The position numbers and the translations under genes were made by a program. Shown here in pieces: positions 9,239-17,565 of a DNA stretch of 64,000 nucleotides; position 1 is the first letter of the stretch, and each line of letters begins with the position of its first letter. The DNA is from CAZFLD01 sp964519835 (GTDB lineage Bacteria; Spirochaetota; Spirochaetia; DSM-27196; CAZFLD01): NCBI GenBank assembly GCA_964519835.1, contig CAZFLD010000003.1, positions 72,284 through 136,283 of the forward strand, read 5' to 3'. The notes below the pieces were generated by a model that had not been told where the DNA came from, made no database searches, and saw nothing but the letters and a program-made list of their open reading frames with translations.

Positions 9239-9658
9239 ATGAAAAAAGCGATTCTGTTGATAGTATTGATGACGGTCCTCGGCGTTGCCGGCGCGGTTGC
9301 CTGGGATGTTGCATATCCGTTGTACTTGAACCCCGTCGACGTGGATGCCGTTTACGGCAGCTACACATTCGCTCTCAACGAGGCCGACACCGTCACAATT
9401 CAGGCCAGTAACGTCGGTACCTATTGGGTCTCCGTGTCGGTGTACGATGGCGATTTTAACGTTGTGGCAAGCTACAATGGATGGGTGCCTCCGTATGGGT
9501 GGCCGACGGACATGGCGGACTTCTACTTGTACCCGGGCCAAACCTATACGCTCGACATCACGGCGTATTCGTACGACGAGGACAGCCAGCCTTTCCTGGA
9601 GTTCTCAGCGAACTTCAACGAACAGAATCTCAGCTACTTCTACTTCGACGGCAAGTAG
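9239..9658 (+). CDS. Small exported beta-rich protein, function unknown
   Basis: A 139-residue protein with a clear Sec signal peptide (MKKAILLIVLMTVLGVAGAVA) and a good GGAGG at 9223-9227. The mature part is rich in Tyr, Val, Thr and Asp and alternates polar/hydrophobic residues as in a beta sandwich (VTIQASNVGTYWVSVSVYDG, FYLYPGQTYTLDITAYSYD), reminiscent of the PPC-type domains of the larger exported protein at 20.5-22.4 kb. No Cys after the signal, so not a lipoprotein. I do not recognise a family. Confidence 0.75.
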   Translation: MKKAILLIVLMTVLGVAGAVAWDVAYPLYLNPVDVDAVYGSYTFALNEADTVTIQASNVGTYWVSVSVYDGDFNVVASYNGWVPPYGWPTDMADFYLYPGQTYTLDITAYSYDEDSQPFLEFSANFNEQNLSYFYFDGK

Positions 9659-9708
9659 ACGGTAAGGTTACCACACTCTTCGGTCCATTCTAAATCATCT
9701 ACATTGGT

Positions 9709-10911
9709 CTATGTTGGTGCCCAGTAGCGCGAGTCGGCGATTAGTTCCGCCGACTCCGCGATGCTCGCCAGCAGCCACGCTGTTTCCGCCAAGTCGTCGA
9801 GGTCGACCATCTCGAAGGGGCTGTGGGTGTACGATCCTGGAAACGCCATCAGTGCTGCCGGGATGCCGGACCGGATCAAGCTCAGGCCGTCCGACGTGTA
9901 GCCGCCATGCACGCCGTAGACCGACCGCCCGAGTCGCAGACCCTTGTCCTTGGCGTGAAGCTCGATGTTTGTCATGAGCATGCGATCGTAGTGGACGTGG
10001 TTGTCCTTCACAACCAGCGTTGGTCCGTCGCCCAGTTTGCCTGAGACGTCGAGTGGCGAGACCGACGGATAGTCGCCGGCAAGACCAATATCGACGACTG
10101 TGGCAAACGCCGGCCGGCCCACGCTTGCCAAGAGCGTTTCGGCGCTCTGATCAGGTGCCGCCAAGCCGTGGGCCAGGGCTTCCGCGCCGAGGGCGCCGAT
10201 TTCTTCGAGTGCCGTGGACACAAAGACGGGTTTGTAGGCTCCCGTCGATCCGCCCTCGGTCAACTCCATTACCTCTTCAAAAACCGCAAGCGCCGCCCTG
10301 TTGTCCATGGCTTTTCCATAACATCGGGAGGTTCCAATCCGGCGGGGAGCGGTGTTCCACACCACCGGCGTTCCCGGTGCGATTCCCAAATCAACAGCCT
10401 CGTCCCGATCAGAGACACCGATGTCCACCCGAAACTCCGAAAAATCGGGAACGTGATCGTAGGTTTGGGTTTTGGGAACGACGTGACCGGTGTGTGTCGT
10501 GAACACTCCCTCGTGATGACCGCGGTCGGCGAGCACAAGAGCGGGCTGTCCGGCGATATGGAGGTGCATGTTTCGGTCGGGTCCGTTTGTGTTTGTTGGT
10601 CCGTAGGCCACTGCGAGAAGGCCGTTTGCTTCGATGCCCTTGACGACAAAGCCGATTTCGTCGGAGTGGGCGACGAAGAGGAAGCTTGGTCGGTCGTCGG
10701 GGGTGCACGCGACGAGGTTGCCGGGCGGCAGGATTTGGTACTCGAGGCCGTATGCCGCCCTCCAGCGCTCCCCGAGCCAGGTGTTGTACTCATACTCGTG
10801 CCCGATAGGGCAAGGGCGGGTGGCGAGCGCCGTCAGGCGTGCGAAAATGCGTTTTCGTGCCGCGCCGTCCGGGATTCCGGAAGTGGGCCCCACGTTACCG
10901 ATATTGTCCAT
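9709..10911 (-). CDS. M42-family metallo-aminopeptidase (glutamyl/deblocking aminopeptidase-like)
   Basis: About 400 residues, cytosolic, two-metal peptidase of the M42 family, which removes N-terminal residues from peptides as large tetrahedral assemblies. The expected ligand pattern is visible in order: His in AHSDEIGF, bridging Asp in GKAMDNRAAL, the catalytic/ligand pair in ALEEIGALG, Asp in VVDIGLAGD and the last His in SYTHSPFE. The ATG lies inside the end of the upstream lipoprotein gene (17-bp overlap) with GGAGAG just upstream, so its translation is coupled to that gene. Presumably it finishes peptide breakdown; a link to the upstream metalloprotease is inference. Confidence 0.88.
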   Translation of the reverse strand: MDNIGNVGPTSGIPDGAARKRIFARLTALATRPCPIGHEYEYNTWLGERWRAAYGLEYQILPPGNLVACTPDDRPSFLFVAHSDEIGFVVKGIEANGLLAVAYGPTNTNGPDRNMHLHIAGQPALVLADRGHHEGVFTTHTGHVVPKTQTYDHVPDFSEFRVDIGVSDRDEAVDLGIAPGTPVVWNTAPRRIGTSRCYGKAMDNRAALAVFEEVMELTEGGSTGAYKPVFVSTALEEIGALGAEALAHGLAAPDQSAETLLASVGRPAFATVVDIGLAGDYPSVSPLDVSGKLGDGPTLVVKDNHVHYDRMLMTNIELHAKDKGLRLGRSVYGVHGGYTSDGLSLIRSGIPAALMAFPGSYTHSPFEMVDLDDLAETAWLLASIAESAELIADSRYWAPT

Positions 10912-12577
10912 AGCTCTCCGGATAGACCGCCAACATAAGGCCGCCGGGTATGTCCGTGGAATTTTCAAAGGCACCGGCAATCTCGGCGCGCAGCTCAACA
11001 AAAGAGTCGGTGTGATTCTCCGCTATGCCGTCGAGGAAGGCGTTCGCCTCCGGCAACACACGCCGCATGACTCCCATGTAGTGGTCATGGAAGTACCAGT
11101 GGACCGCGTTGATCGGGAGCTGAATGGTGTGAGCGTGCATCTCGTCGACCATTGTTACCAGGTTCGCAATATTGTACCCGTCGTAGTTCTGTCGATTGTC
11201 CAGACGGCCCTTGTTACCGAGGAAGAGCTCCCAAAACCGCTCGATGTCGGGATCCAGGTTTTCCCAGATTGTGAACACCCGTTGCCGGTAGGATGCATCG
11301 ACGTAAAACAACCCGTGTGCGGCCTCGTGACGGAGCAATTGTTGGCGTAGTGGACGGAATGTCGCCTGGGCGATGGAGATGATCGCTCCGTCGCCGGTGG
11401 TCAGGCGCGGGGTTTCTCCGTCGGACAACAAATCGTCCTGAGCGACGGTGAGTATTCCGTAGTCGACAAGCAACCGCCGCAAGAACTCCTCCTCATCGGT
11501 GAACTCGAGGCCCTTGTCTACTACCGTGTTGAAGAACAGAGCAAGGTCTTCAGTCTTATACGCCTGTGCGTTGTAGGCGTGCATGTTCTCGTAGTAGGAG
11601 TACTCGTAAACTTGACCCACCTCGCCGGCAGCGGCAACAAAAAAGCCGAGGCGACCGAACATCCGTTTCTGCACGTCGTAGTCGGCGAAGTCGAGCATAA
11701 GGACGTCTGGCACGACGTTCCAGACAAACAGCTCGAAGTCGTCCCTTCGCCAAAAGTCCGTGTCGTAAAAGTTCATCGTTCCCAGGTCCGCTGGAATGGC
11801 GGGCATAACCGTGTCTTCGCCGATGTACGCGCGGTCCGACAGAATCAGCCTTTCCAGGCCTATTCCCGAAGCGGTCTCGACTCGCACCGTGTCCGGCCGG
11901 AATCCAACAATTCCCTCCGTGAGGAATACCCGTCGATTGCCTTGGGTCAGGACAAGAAAGAGGGTCTCGCGCTCGGCAGTGGAGCCACCGTCGTTGGTAG
12001 GACCGTTGTTGTCGGTGGAGCCATCCGGCTCTTCAGCGCCTTGGGAGCCACCGTTTGTGCCGAGAACTACTTTTGCGTTGTACCCGGCGTGGGGCGTCTC
12101 GATAGTCTCGAGGGCAAAGTCCAGAGCGATGATCCAGGGATCGCCCGTTCCTTGGCTATCTGCCAGGGTGACTAAGAGCCCTGCGGCATACTCGGTGGCC
12201 GACGAGTTGAGCAAATCAACAGAGACGACGTCGCCGGACACACTAAACTCCCGCCCCGCGCCTCTCTCCGCGATGCCCAATACCCTTCCCTTTGGTGACC
12301 ACGGGTCCAAAGGGCGTGGCGGGTCGCCGTCGGAGGTGGCGGCCCGAGCAGTGTCGGCTGTGCCGTTCGCGGCCTCGCCGGTACCGCGCTCCGCCGCATC
12401 GTCTGCTGCGCCGGCGTTGCCGTCGGGGCTGGAGTCGGCGGCCCCGTCAGGGGTTGTGTCGGGGGTTGTGTCGGCGCCGCAGGCGGACAGGACCGTGACT
12501 ACGACGGCAAGGATTATCGCCTTTGTGATTGCGTGTGATCCGGAGCGTCGAATGCGCGGGGGACACGGCGATCGCAT
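10895..12577 (-). CDS. Lipoprotein with HExxH metalloprotease-like site
   Basis: A 560-residue protein with an N-terminal signal ending in a lipobox (VTVLSAC), so probably an anchored lipoprotein. A low-complexity Asp/Thr/Ala/Gly linker of about 55 residues follows. The conserved-looking core is C-terminal: LRHEAAHGLFYVD carries HEAAH, an HExxH zinc site, and VDEMHAHTIQ about 60 residues later could supply the third ligand Glu as in gluzincins. A second low-complexity Gly/Asn/Thr insert occurs near residue 190. I recognise no named family. It is translated between the SpeE-like gene (4-bp gap, GGAG at the right distance) and the M42 peptidase gene (overlap), so the three form one unit. Confidence 0.75.
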   Translation of the reverse strand: MRSPCPPRIRRSGSHAITKAIILAVVVTVLSACGADTTPDTTPDGAADSSPDGNAGAADDAAERGTGEAANGTADTARAATSDGDPPRPLDPWSPKGRVLGIAERGAGREFSVSGDVVSVDLLNSSATEYAAGLLVTLADSQGTGDPWIIALDFALETIETPHAGYNAKVVLGTNGGSQGAEEPDGSTDNNGPTNDGGSTAERETLFLVLTQGNRRVFLTEGIVGFRPDTVRVETASGIGLERLILSDRAYIGEDTVMPAIPADLGTMNFYDTDFWRRDDFELFVWNVVPDVLMLDFADYDVQKRMFGRLGFFVAAAGEVGQVYEYSYYENMHAYNAQAYKTEDLALFFNTVVDKGLEFTDEEEFLRRLLVDYGILTVAQDDLLSDGETPRLTTGDGAIISIAQATFRPLRQQLLRHEAAHGLFYVDASYRQRVFTIWENLDPDIERFWELFLGNKGRLDNRQNYDGYNIANLVTMVDEMHAHTIQLPINAVHWYFHDHYMGVMRRVLPEANAFLDGIAENHTDSFVELRAEIAGAFENSTDIPGGLMLAVYPESYGQYR

Positions 12578-12581
12578 TATT

Positions 12582-13478
12582 CTACTCCTGCGTGCGCCAC
12601 AAATCCACCGGCGCGTGATCGTCTATGAGAATCTCGCCACCAAATTCGGTGTTCGTGACACGTCTGTACTGGTCTCGGACTATGGCTGGAAGGTCGAAGT
12701 CGAAGGACCGGTTCCCAATAAACTCCCGAGCGGACTCGAGCCATTCGGCCGGCCCCATCGTCGGGAGGTCGACGGTAGCAATCGCTACCTTGTTTAGTGG
12801 ATCGTAGGTCTGGAACAAGTAGAGCTCGTTGAACTCGCTCTGCATTGTCTTTAGAATCGACTCGTAAAAGCGATTCACAAACGCTTCATACAGGTTCATA
12901 ACAACAACGCCGCCGGGGTTCAAACGCTCCCGGACGAGAGAAAAGAACTCTTGTGTTGTAAGGTGAAATGGGATGCGGTCGGCGCCGTAGGCATCGAGCA
13001 CGATCACGTCGTAGGTCTTGGTGACCTCACGTAAAAAGAGGCGGCCGTCGACGGCAAAAACGCGCATCTGCTCACTCGGCTCGAAGGCAAAGTACTCTTG
13101 AGCCACGCGGACAACGTCCGGATCGATTTCCACGAGGTCCTGCCGCATGGATGGATAGTGATGGGAGAGAAACTTTGGTATTGCACCGCCGCCGAGACCA
13201 ATGACCAACACGTCGTCGGGGTTCCGCGCAATCGCGAAGCCGGCCTTTAGCGTGCGCAGATAGTGAAGGTCGTAGGTGATCGGATCGTCAATAATCATCC
13301 GGGTCTGCGCCGTTCGTGTGCGTGAGAAGTAAAGGATACGCCGGTTTTGATCGACAAAATCCCGAACGATGATTCTGTAGTAGCGGGAGTCCCTGTCGTA
13401 GCGAGTGACAATCTCTTGACCAGTCAGGGATCCGACGGCAAAAATCAATACTATGGCGATAATTAGGAGCCTTTTCAT
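12582..13478 (-). CDS. Exported spermidine-synthase-like (Rossmann methyltransferase fold) protein
   Basis: A 298-residue protein of the polyamine-synthase superfamily. It has the nucleotide-binding motif VIGLGGGAIPKF, the acidic residue ending the second strand (LVEIDPDVV), and a typical VDGRLFLRE...YDVIVLDAYGADRIPFHL region. The substrate motif of true spermidine synthases (D-S/T-x-D-P) is replaced by DAYGADRIP, so it may not make spermidine. Unusually, it begins with a good Sec signal peptide (MKRLLIIAIVLIFAVGSLTGQ), placing the domain outside the cytoplasm, where S-adenosylmethionine is not expected. First gene of the trio with the HExxH lipoprotein and the M42 peptidase. Confidence 0.8.
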   Translation of the reverse strand: MKRLLIIAIVLIFAVGSLTGQEIVTRYDRDSRYYRIIVRDFVDQNRRILYFSRTRTAQTRMIIDDPITYDLHYLRTLKAGFAIARNPDDVLVIGLGGGAIPKFLSHHYPSMRQDLVEIDPDVVRVAQEYFAFEPSEQMRVFAVDGRLFLREVTKTYDVIVLDAYGADRIPFHLTTQEFFSLVRERLNPGGVVVMNLYEAFVNRFYESILKTMQSEFNELYLFQTYDPLNKVAIATVDLPTMGPAEWLESAREFIGNRSFDFDLPAIVRDQYRRVTNTEFGGEILIDDHAPVDLWRTQE

Positions 13479-13535
13479 TCCGCGTCAGGCTACCAAGGCG
13501 GCGCTGGGCTGTCAATTGTTGTATGCTTAACGTAC

Positions 13536-15626
13536 ATGAGACCAGATCGACGAGCTCTCGTACCGGCGGCGCTTGCCGGCATCGCGGACCTTGCGCACTC
13601 GCAGACCAACACCGCGGACGGATTGGATGGGTCTCTGTCGCTCGTGCTTGTTGTGCTCGGTTTTTCCGCGGGTGTAATTGTTTGTGGCTTGTTGGCGCTC
13701 CGTTGGTATAGGAAGTGGAAGGGGGCCGAGTCGTTTGTGTATCAGCTTCGGGCCGGCGTGGATGAGACAAACACTTCGGTGTTTGTGTGTGACGAAAAAG
13801 GGACCATCTGCTACGTCAACCCCGCGTTCGAGATCACGACCGGGTTCACCGCGGCCGAAGCGTTGGGCGCCAATGCCAACATCCTCGATTCCGGACGTCA
13901 AGATCACCTGGTGTTTGAGGAGCTTTGGCGGACGATTCAGGCCGGTGACCGATGGGTCGGTGAGTTGGTCAACAAGCGAAAGGACGGTAAATACTACTAC
14001 GCACGGCAATCCATTACGCCGGTGTCGCCGCATCGGTCCGGTCGAACCTGGTACGTGGCGGTACAGCATGATGTGTCGAACAGAAAGATCGTCGAGGACG
14101 CCTTAGCGGAGAGTGAGCGGCAGTATCGACTGCTCGCCGAACATGCCACGGATATGATTTCCCGTCACACCTCGGATGGAACCTTTACGTATGCCTCGCC
14201 GGCGGCAATCCAACTGTTCGGGGGACACCCGGACGAGATTGTCGGTAGGTCGATCCTCGACTTCTGTGACGCCGACCACCGGGGCGACCTCGAGCGCGCT
14301 CTATCGGCCGTCGGTACCGGAACGATCGATATACGCAAATGCACCGTTCAGTTTCCCGCCCAGAGGCTCGACGGCGAGGTGGTTTGGTGCGAAATGACGG
14401 GCAAAGCGGTTCTCGAACCGATGGGGGGTGCGGTAGAGGAGATTATTGCCGTAACCCGAGATATAAGCGACCGCAAAGAGATCGAGTTGCGCCTTGTTGA
14501 GGCCAAGATCCAGGCCGAAGAGGCAAGTCGCGTGAAGGGCGAGTTCTTGGCGAACGTGAGCCACGAGATCAAAACGCCTATCAACATCATCATCGGGCTT
14601 TCGGAGATGCTGCTGCGAAGTGAGGAAGATGAGGTCCGAAAGCGGTCGCTCGCCGCCGTGGCGTCCGCAGCCGGAGGGCTTTCGGAGCTGATCTCGGACA
14701 TACTCGACCTGTCTCGCCTGGAGGCCGGGCGTTTGGAGTTGGTGCCTCGCTGGTTTTCCCCGAGGGCTTTCGGGGAGGATATCGAGGCGTTGTTCAAGCC
14801 TGGAGCTAACGCAAAGGGGCTTGGGTGGAACATGATCATCGGCGACGACCTGCCCGAGCTTTTGTATCTGGATGACCGACGACTCAGGCAGATCGTGATC
14901 AACCTCGTAGGGAACGCCATAAAGTTCACCGCCGAGGGCGAGATCGGTTTGTTTCTGTCCTGTGTGATCCGTTCGGCCGCCGACGATGGGACCTGCTCGC
15001 TGCACATCTCGGTATCGGATACCGGCATCGGCATTCCGGCGGACAAGCGAGAGGTCATCTTCGACACTTTCCGTCAGAGTGACGGAGACATCGGTAGACG
15101 GTTTGGCGGCACCGGACTTGGCCTACCGATCTCAAAGCGCCTTGTGGAGACCATGGGTGGGGCCTTGAGCTTGTCCTCTGATGAGGGGCTCGGGAGCCGC
15201 TTCACCGTTAGCTTTCCCGGCGTGGAATGGGGAAGTGTAGGGGCCACGGTGTCGGCGGAGAAAAAGAGCGTGGATGCCGTTCTCGATGACGAGGCGCCTC
15301 GAGGTTTTGTAAGCCTGGATAGCCGTCCGGGCGAGGATGAGGTCACCGCCGCACTCTCGGCAATCGGGAGACTGGATTCTAATCTACGGCTGAAGACCGG
15401 AGCCGACTTGGCCGACCATTGGAAGAGAGTCATGCGCACTCAGGTCTTTGACGAGATCACATTCTTCGCCTCAGCGTGTGTCGACCAGGCCGAGCGCGTT
15501 GGCCTGACCGAGCTAGCCCGGTACGCGCGGGTGCTTCGACGGGCCTCGACGAGCTTCGACGTTACGCTGACACAACGTTTGCTGGTGGGCCTTGGGGCGG
15601 CCTTGGGAATACACACTGGTGACTGA
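13536..15626 (+). CDS. Membrane PAS-PAS sensor histidine kinase with C-terminal helical tail
   Basis: A 696-residue kinase. One membrane segment near residues 32-55 (LSLVLVVLGFSAGVIVCGLLAL) precedes two PAS domains (about residues 65-190 with NPAFEITTGF, and 195-310). His343 lies in NVSHEIKTPIN, and the HATPase shows NLVGNAIKFT, DTGIGIP and GTGLGLPIS, typical of hybrid-kinase-type enzymes. There is no receiver; the last 110 residues are helical and resemble the HPt-like tail of some hybrid kinases, though no clear phospho-His is seen. The stop overlaps the start of the receiver-GGDEF gene, so that protein is the likely target. No Shine-Dalgarno is visible before the ATG. Confidence 0.88.
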   Translation: MRPDRRALVPAALAGIADLAHSQTNTADGLDGSLSLVLVVLGFSAGVIVCGLLALRWYRKWKGAESFVYQLRAGVDETNTSVFVCDEKGTICYVNPAFEITTGFTAAEALGANANILDSGRQDHLVFEELWRTIQAGDRWVGELVNKRKDGKYYYARQSITPVSPHRSGRTWYVAVQHDVSNRKIVEDALAESERQYRLLAEHATDMISRHTSDGTFTYASPAAIQLFGGHPDEIVGRSILDFCDADHRGDLERALSAVGTGTIDIRKCTVQFPAQRLDGEVVWCEMTGKAVLEPMGGAVEEIIAVTRDISDRKEIELRLVEAKIQAEEASRVKGEFLANVSHEIKTPINIIIGLSEMLLRSEEDEVRKRSLAAVASAAGGLSELISDILDLSRLEAGRLELVPRWFSPRAFGEDIEALFKPGANAKGLGWNMIIGDDLPELLYLDDRRLRQIVINLVGNAIKFTAEGEIGLFLSCVIRSAADDGTCSLHISVSDTGIGIPADKREVIFDTFRQSDGDIGRRFGGTGLGLPISKRLVETMGGALSLSSDEGLGSRFTVSFPGVEWGSVGATVSAEKKSVDAVLDDEAPRGFVSLDSRPGEDEVTAALSAIGRLDSNLRLKTGADLADHWKRVMRTQVFDEITFFASACVDQAERVGLTELARYARVLRRASTSFDVTLTQRLLVGLGAALGIHTGD

Positions 15627-16638
15627 GCGGAACCGGGACAAGCGCCACACCGTCCTTGTTGTGGATGACAACCCGGACAACATCCAGATAGTGGCGGCGC
15701 TCCTCCAAGACCTCTCGGTGGCGATTGCCTTTGCGATTGACGGTGAGTCGGCCCTTTCGCTGTGCAACGAGCGCCTGTTTAGCGCCGTGCTGCTTGACGT
15801 GATGATGCCGGGCCTCGACGGCTTTGAGACCTGCCGCCGGATCAAGTGCAACCCGGAATACAAAGATGTTCCCGTGGTATTCCTCACGGCAAAGGAGGAC
15901 AAAGAGAGTGTTGTGCGCGGGTTCGAGGTGGGGGGAGTCGACTACATTACCAAGCCGATCTTCGGACCGGAGCTAATTACCCGTCTCGAATCGCAGCTGC
16001 GGTTTCGAGATCAAAAGCTACAACTCGAAGAGATCAACGTGCGTCTGAATCACGAGATTCTCAAGGCGATGGAAATCGAAGCCGAGCTTCGCAAGTCCCA
16101 GGACGAATTGCAAGAGACCAACCGCCGGCTTGAGGAATTGGCCACCACGGACGGCCTAACGGGGCTTTTGAATCGCCGGGAGGTCGAGCGGTACCTGATA
16201 GACGAGGTGGGGCGGGCGGAGCGCGGCGCCGCATCGTTCTCCGTGGCGCTTGCGGATATCGACTTTTTTAAACGAGTTAACGATAGCCACGGCCATGATT
16301 GTGGTGACCTTGCCTTGACTACGGTAGCGGATATACTCAAAAGGGAAACACGAACCGTGGACAAGGTCGCGCGGTGGGGCGGGGAGGAGTTTTTACTCTT
16401 TCTGCCTCGCACATCGCCAACGGAGGCCGCTCTCGTGGCGGAAAAACTGCGGCGGCTGATTGAAACAACTCCCATGCGTTGTGAGGGTGGTACATTTACG
16501 GTAACCATGACTTTTGGCATCGCCTGGTTCGAGCGTGGCTCGACGATTGACGCGCTGTTACGAGTTGTCGATCGAGCGCTGTATCAGGGCAAGAGCGAGG
16601 GGCGAAACAGGGTGGTGAGGGCTGATGAAAGGGTTTGA
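15619..16638 (+). CDS. Response regulator with GGDEF diguanylate cyclase output (PleD-like)
   Basis: A 339-residue protein: receiver with phospho-acceptor Asp60 (AVLLDVMMPG) and a Lys in ITKPIF, a coiled linker, then a GGDEF domain with the active site GGEEF at residues 254-258. The product-inhibition site RxxD is present as RTVD at 245-248, five residues before the active site. It should make c-di-GMP when phosphorylated and be feedback-inhibited. GTG start overlaps the kinase stop; a TTG 27 bases upstream is also possible, but receiver homology begins at RHTVLVVDDN. Coupled on both sides, with the kinase and the following exported protein. Confidence 0.9.
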   Translation: MTERNRDKRHTVLVVDDNPDNIQIVAALLQDLSVAIAFAIDGESALSLCNERLFSAVLLDVMMPGLDGFETCRRIKCNPEYKDVPVVFLTAKEDKESVVRGFEVGGVDYITKPIFGPELITRLESQLRFRDQKLQLEEINVRLNHEILKAMEIEAELRKSQDELQETNRRLEELATTDGLTGLLNRREVERYLIDEVGRAERGAASFSVALADIDFFKRVNDSHGHDCGDLALTTVADILKRETRTVDKVARWGGEEFLLFLPRTSPTEAALVAEKLRRLIETTPMRCEGGTFTVTMTFGIAWFERGSTIDALLRVVDRALYQGKSEGRNRVVRADERV

Positions 16639-17191
16639 GTGTAGAAAGATCTTTGAGCGTAGAACATGCATGGTGGTAGCGGCGGCGGTCCTGGCGGTTC
16701 TGCTCCCGGCACCGGTGTCCGCCGGCGCGGCGCCCGAGAGCGCGAGCCGAATCATGGTCATCGTATCGGACACGAACGGTGACCCTGCCGACGCCTTTTA
16801 TGGGACCTTGTTACTCCGAGACTCCGGTGGTGACGTGGTCTACCTGGACGGGCATGACAAAAGAGGCCTCGATTCCGGCCTCCTGGTAAGCACCGTGGAG
16901 CCGGGACGGTGGGAGCTCGTGGGTGTTTTCCCGGACGAGGTTGCCCGAAGAAACGAAAGGCTTCTCTCTATCCGGTTGCCGTTTGTGCTCCGACCGGGGA
17001 CCGACCTGTTGCTGCCGATTGTGGTGACCGTCTGGGAAGCCGAAAACGACTCGGCGCGGGCAACGCGCATCGGAGTTCGCAGCATATCTGAAGCCGAAGT
17101 GGAGACCGGGTTTCGCGAGTGGTACTCGGCGGCCGAGCGCGTATCCCGCCGGAGCGGGCGGGAGCCCGTGTTTGGGACCCTCAGCAGGTAA
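16625..17191 (+). CDS. Exported protein of unknown function
   Basis: A 188-residue protein. A signal peptide (VVAAAVLAVLLPAPVSAGA) is followed by a beta-rich domain (IMVIVSDTNGDPADAFYGTLLLRD) and a polar C terminus ending in Ser/Arg-rich sequence. The start lies inside the last codons of the diguanylate cyclase gene, so it is the third member of that operon and may be a periplasmic part of the same pathway. I recognise no family. A 7-bp inverted repeat at its 3' end (17180-17204) without a T run may act as a weak bidirectional hairpin. Confidence 0.7.
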   Translation: MKGFECRKIFERRTCMVVAAAVLAVLLPAPVSAGAAPESASRIMVIVSDTNGDPADAFYGTLLLRDSGGDVVYLDGHDKRGLDSGLLVSTVEPGRWELVGVFPDEVARRNERLLSIRLPFVLRPGTDLLLPIVVTVWEAENDSARATRIGVRSISEAEVETGFREWYSAAERVSRRSGREPVFGTLSR

Positions 17192-17214
17192 GAGTCTTGC
17201 TGAGTCGGGCTCCA

Positions 17215-17535
17215 CTAGGCTCCCTCGACCACGAATTTAAGGGGATAGCCCCACTCCTTGGCCCTGTCCCGAGCTTGACCGACTTTGGTATGTGCGATGT
17301 CGTAGGTGTAGACGCCGACGACGGCCTTACCGCTGCGATGCGCCGCCATCATAATTCGATATGAGTCGGAGGCGGACTTCCGAAAGACGGAAGAAAGAAC
17401 CTCCACGACAAACTCGCGCGGCGTAAAGTCGTCGTTAATCAGCACGACCTTGTACATGCTGGGTTTTTTGACGTTAGTCTTGCGCTTTTCTAAGAGATTA
17501 GTACCGTCATCGGGCGGTTGAATTGAATCTCCCAT
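17215..17535 (-). CDS. clpS: ATP-dependent Clp protease adaptor ClpS
   Basis: A 106-residue adaptor that delivers N-degron substrates to ClpA/ClpC. The ClpS core is clear: YKVVLINDDFTPREFVVEVL, then the MMAAHRSGKAVVGVYTYDIA segment that lines the pocket, and the ARDRAKEWGYPLKFVVE C terminus. The first 25 residues are a polar, probably flexible extension, as usual for ClpS. No clpA or clpC is next to it in this window. It is convergent with the exported protein of the c-di-GMP operon and lies 30 bp after the end of the GGDEF-EAL gene. No good Shine-Dalgarno is seen. Confidence 0.93.
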   Translation of the reverse strand: MGDSIQPPDDGTNLLEKRKTNVKKPSMYKVVLINDDFTPREFVVEVLSSVFRKSASDSYRIMMAAHRSGKAVVGVYTYDIAHTKVGQARDRAKEWGYPLKFVVEGA

Positions 17536-17565
17536 ACGACACTAAGGTAGTAATTGACACGGGGC

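Noticed and set aside
12582..13478. Calling the exported SpeE-like gene a true spermidine synthase
   Set aside because: The substrate-binding motif is not kept and the protein carries a Sec signal, so only the fold family is claimed.
17180..17204. Hairpin between the convergent exported-protein gene and clpS as a terminator
   Set aside because: Seven-base stem but no T run on either strand; listed only as a possible weak hairpin within the gene entry.
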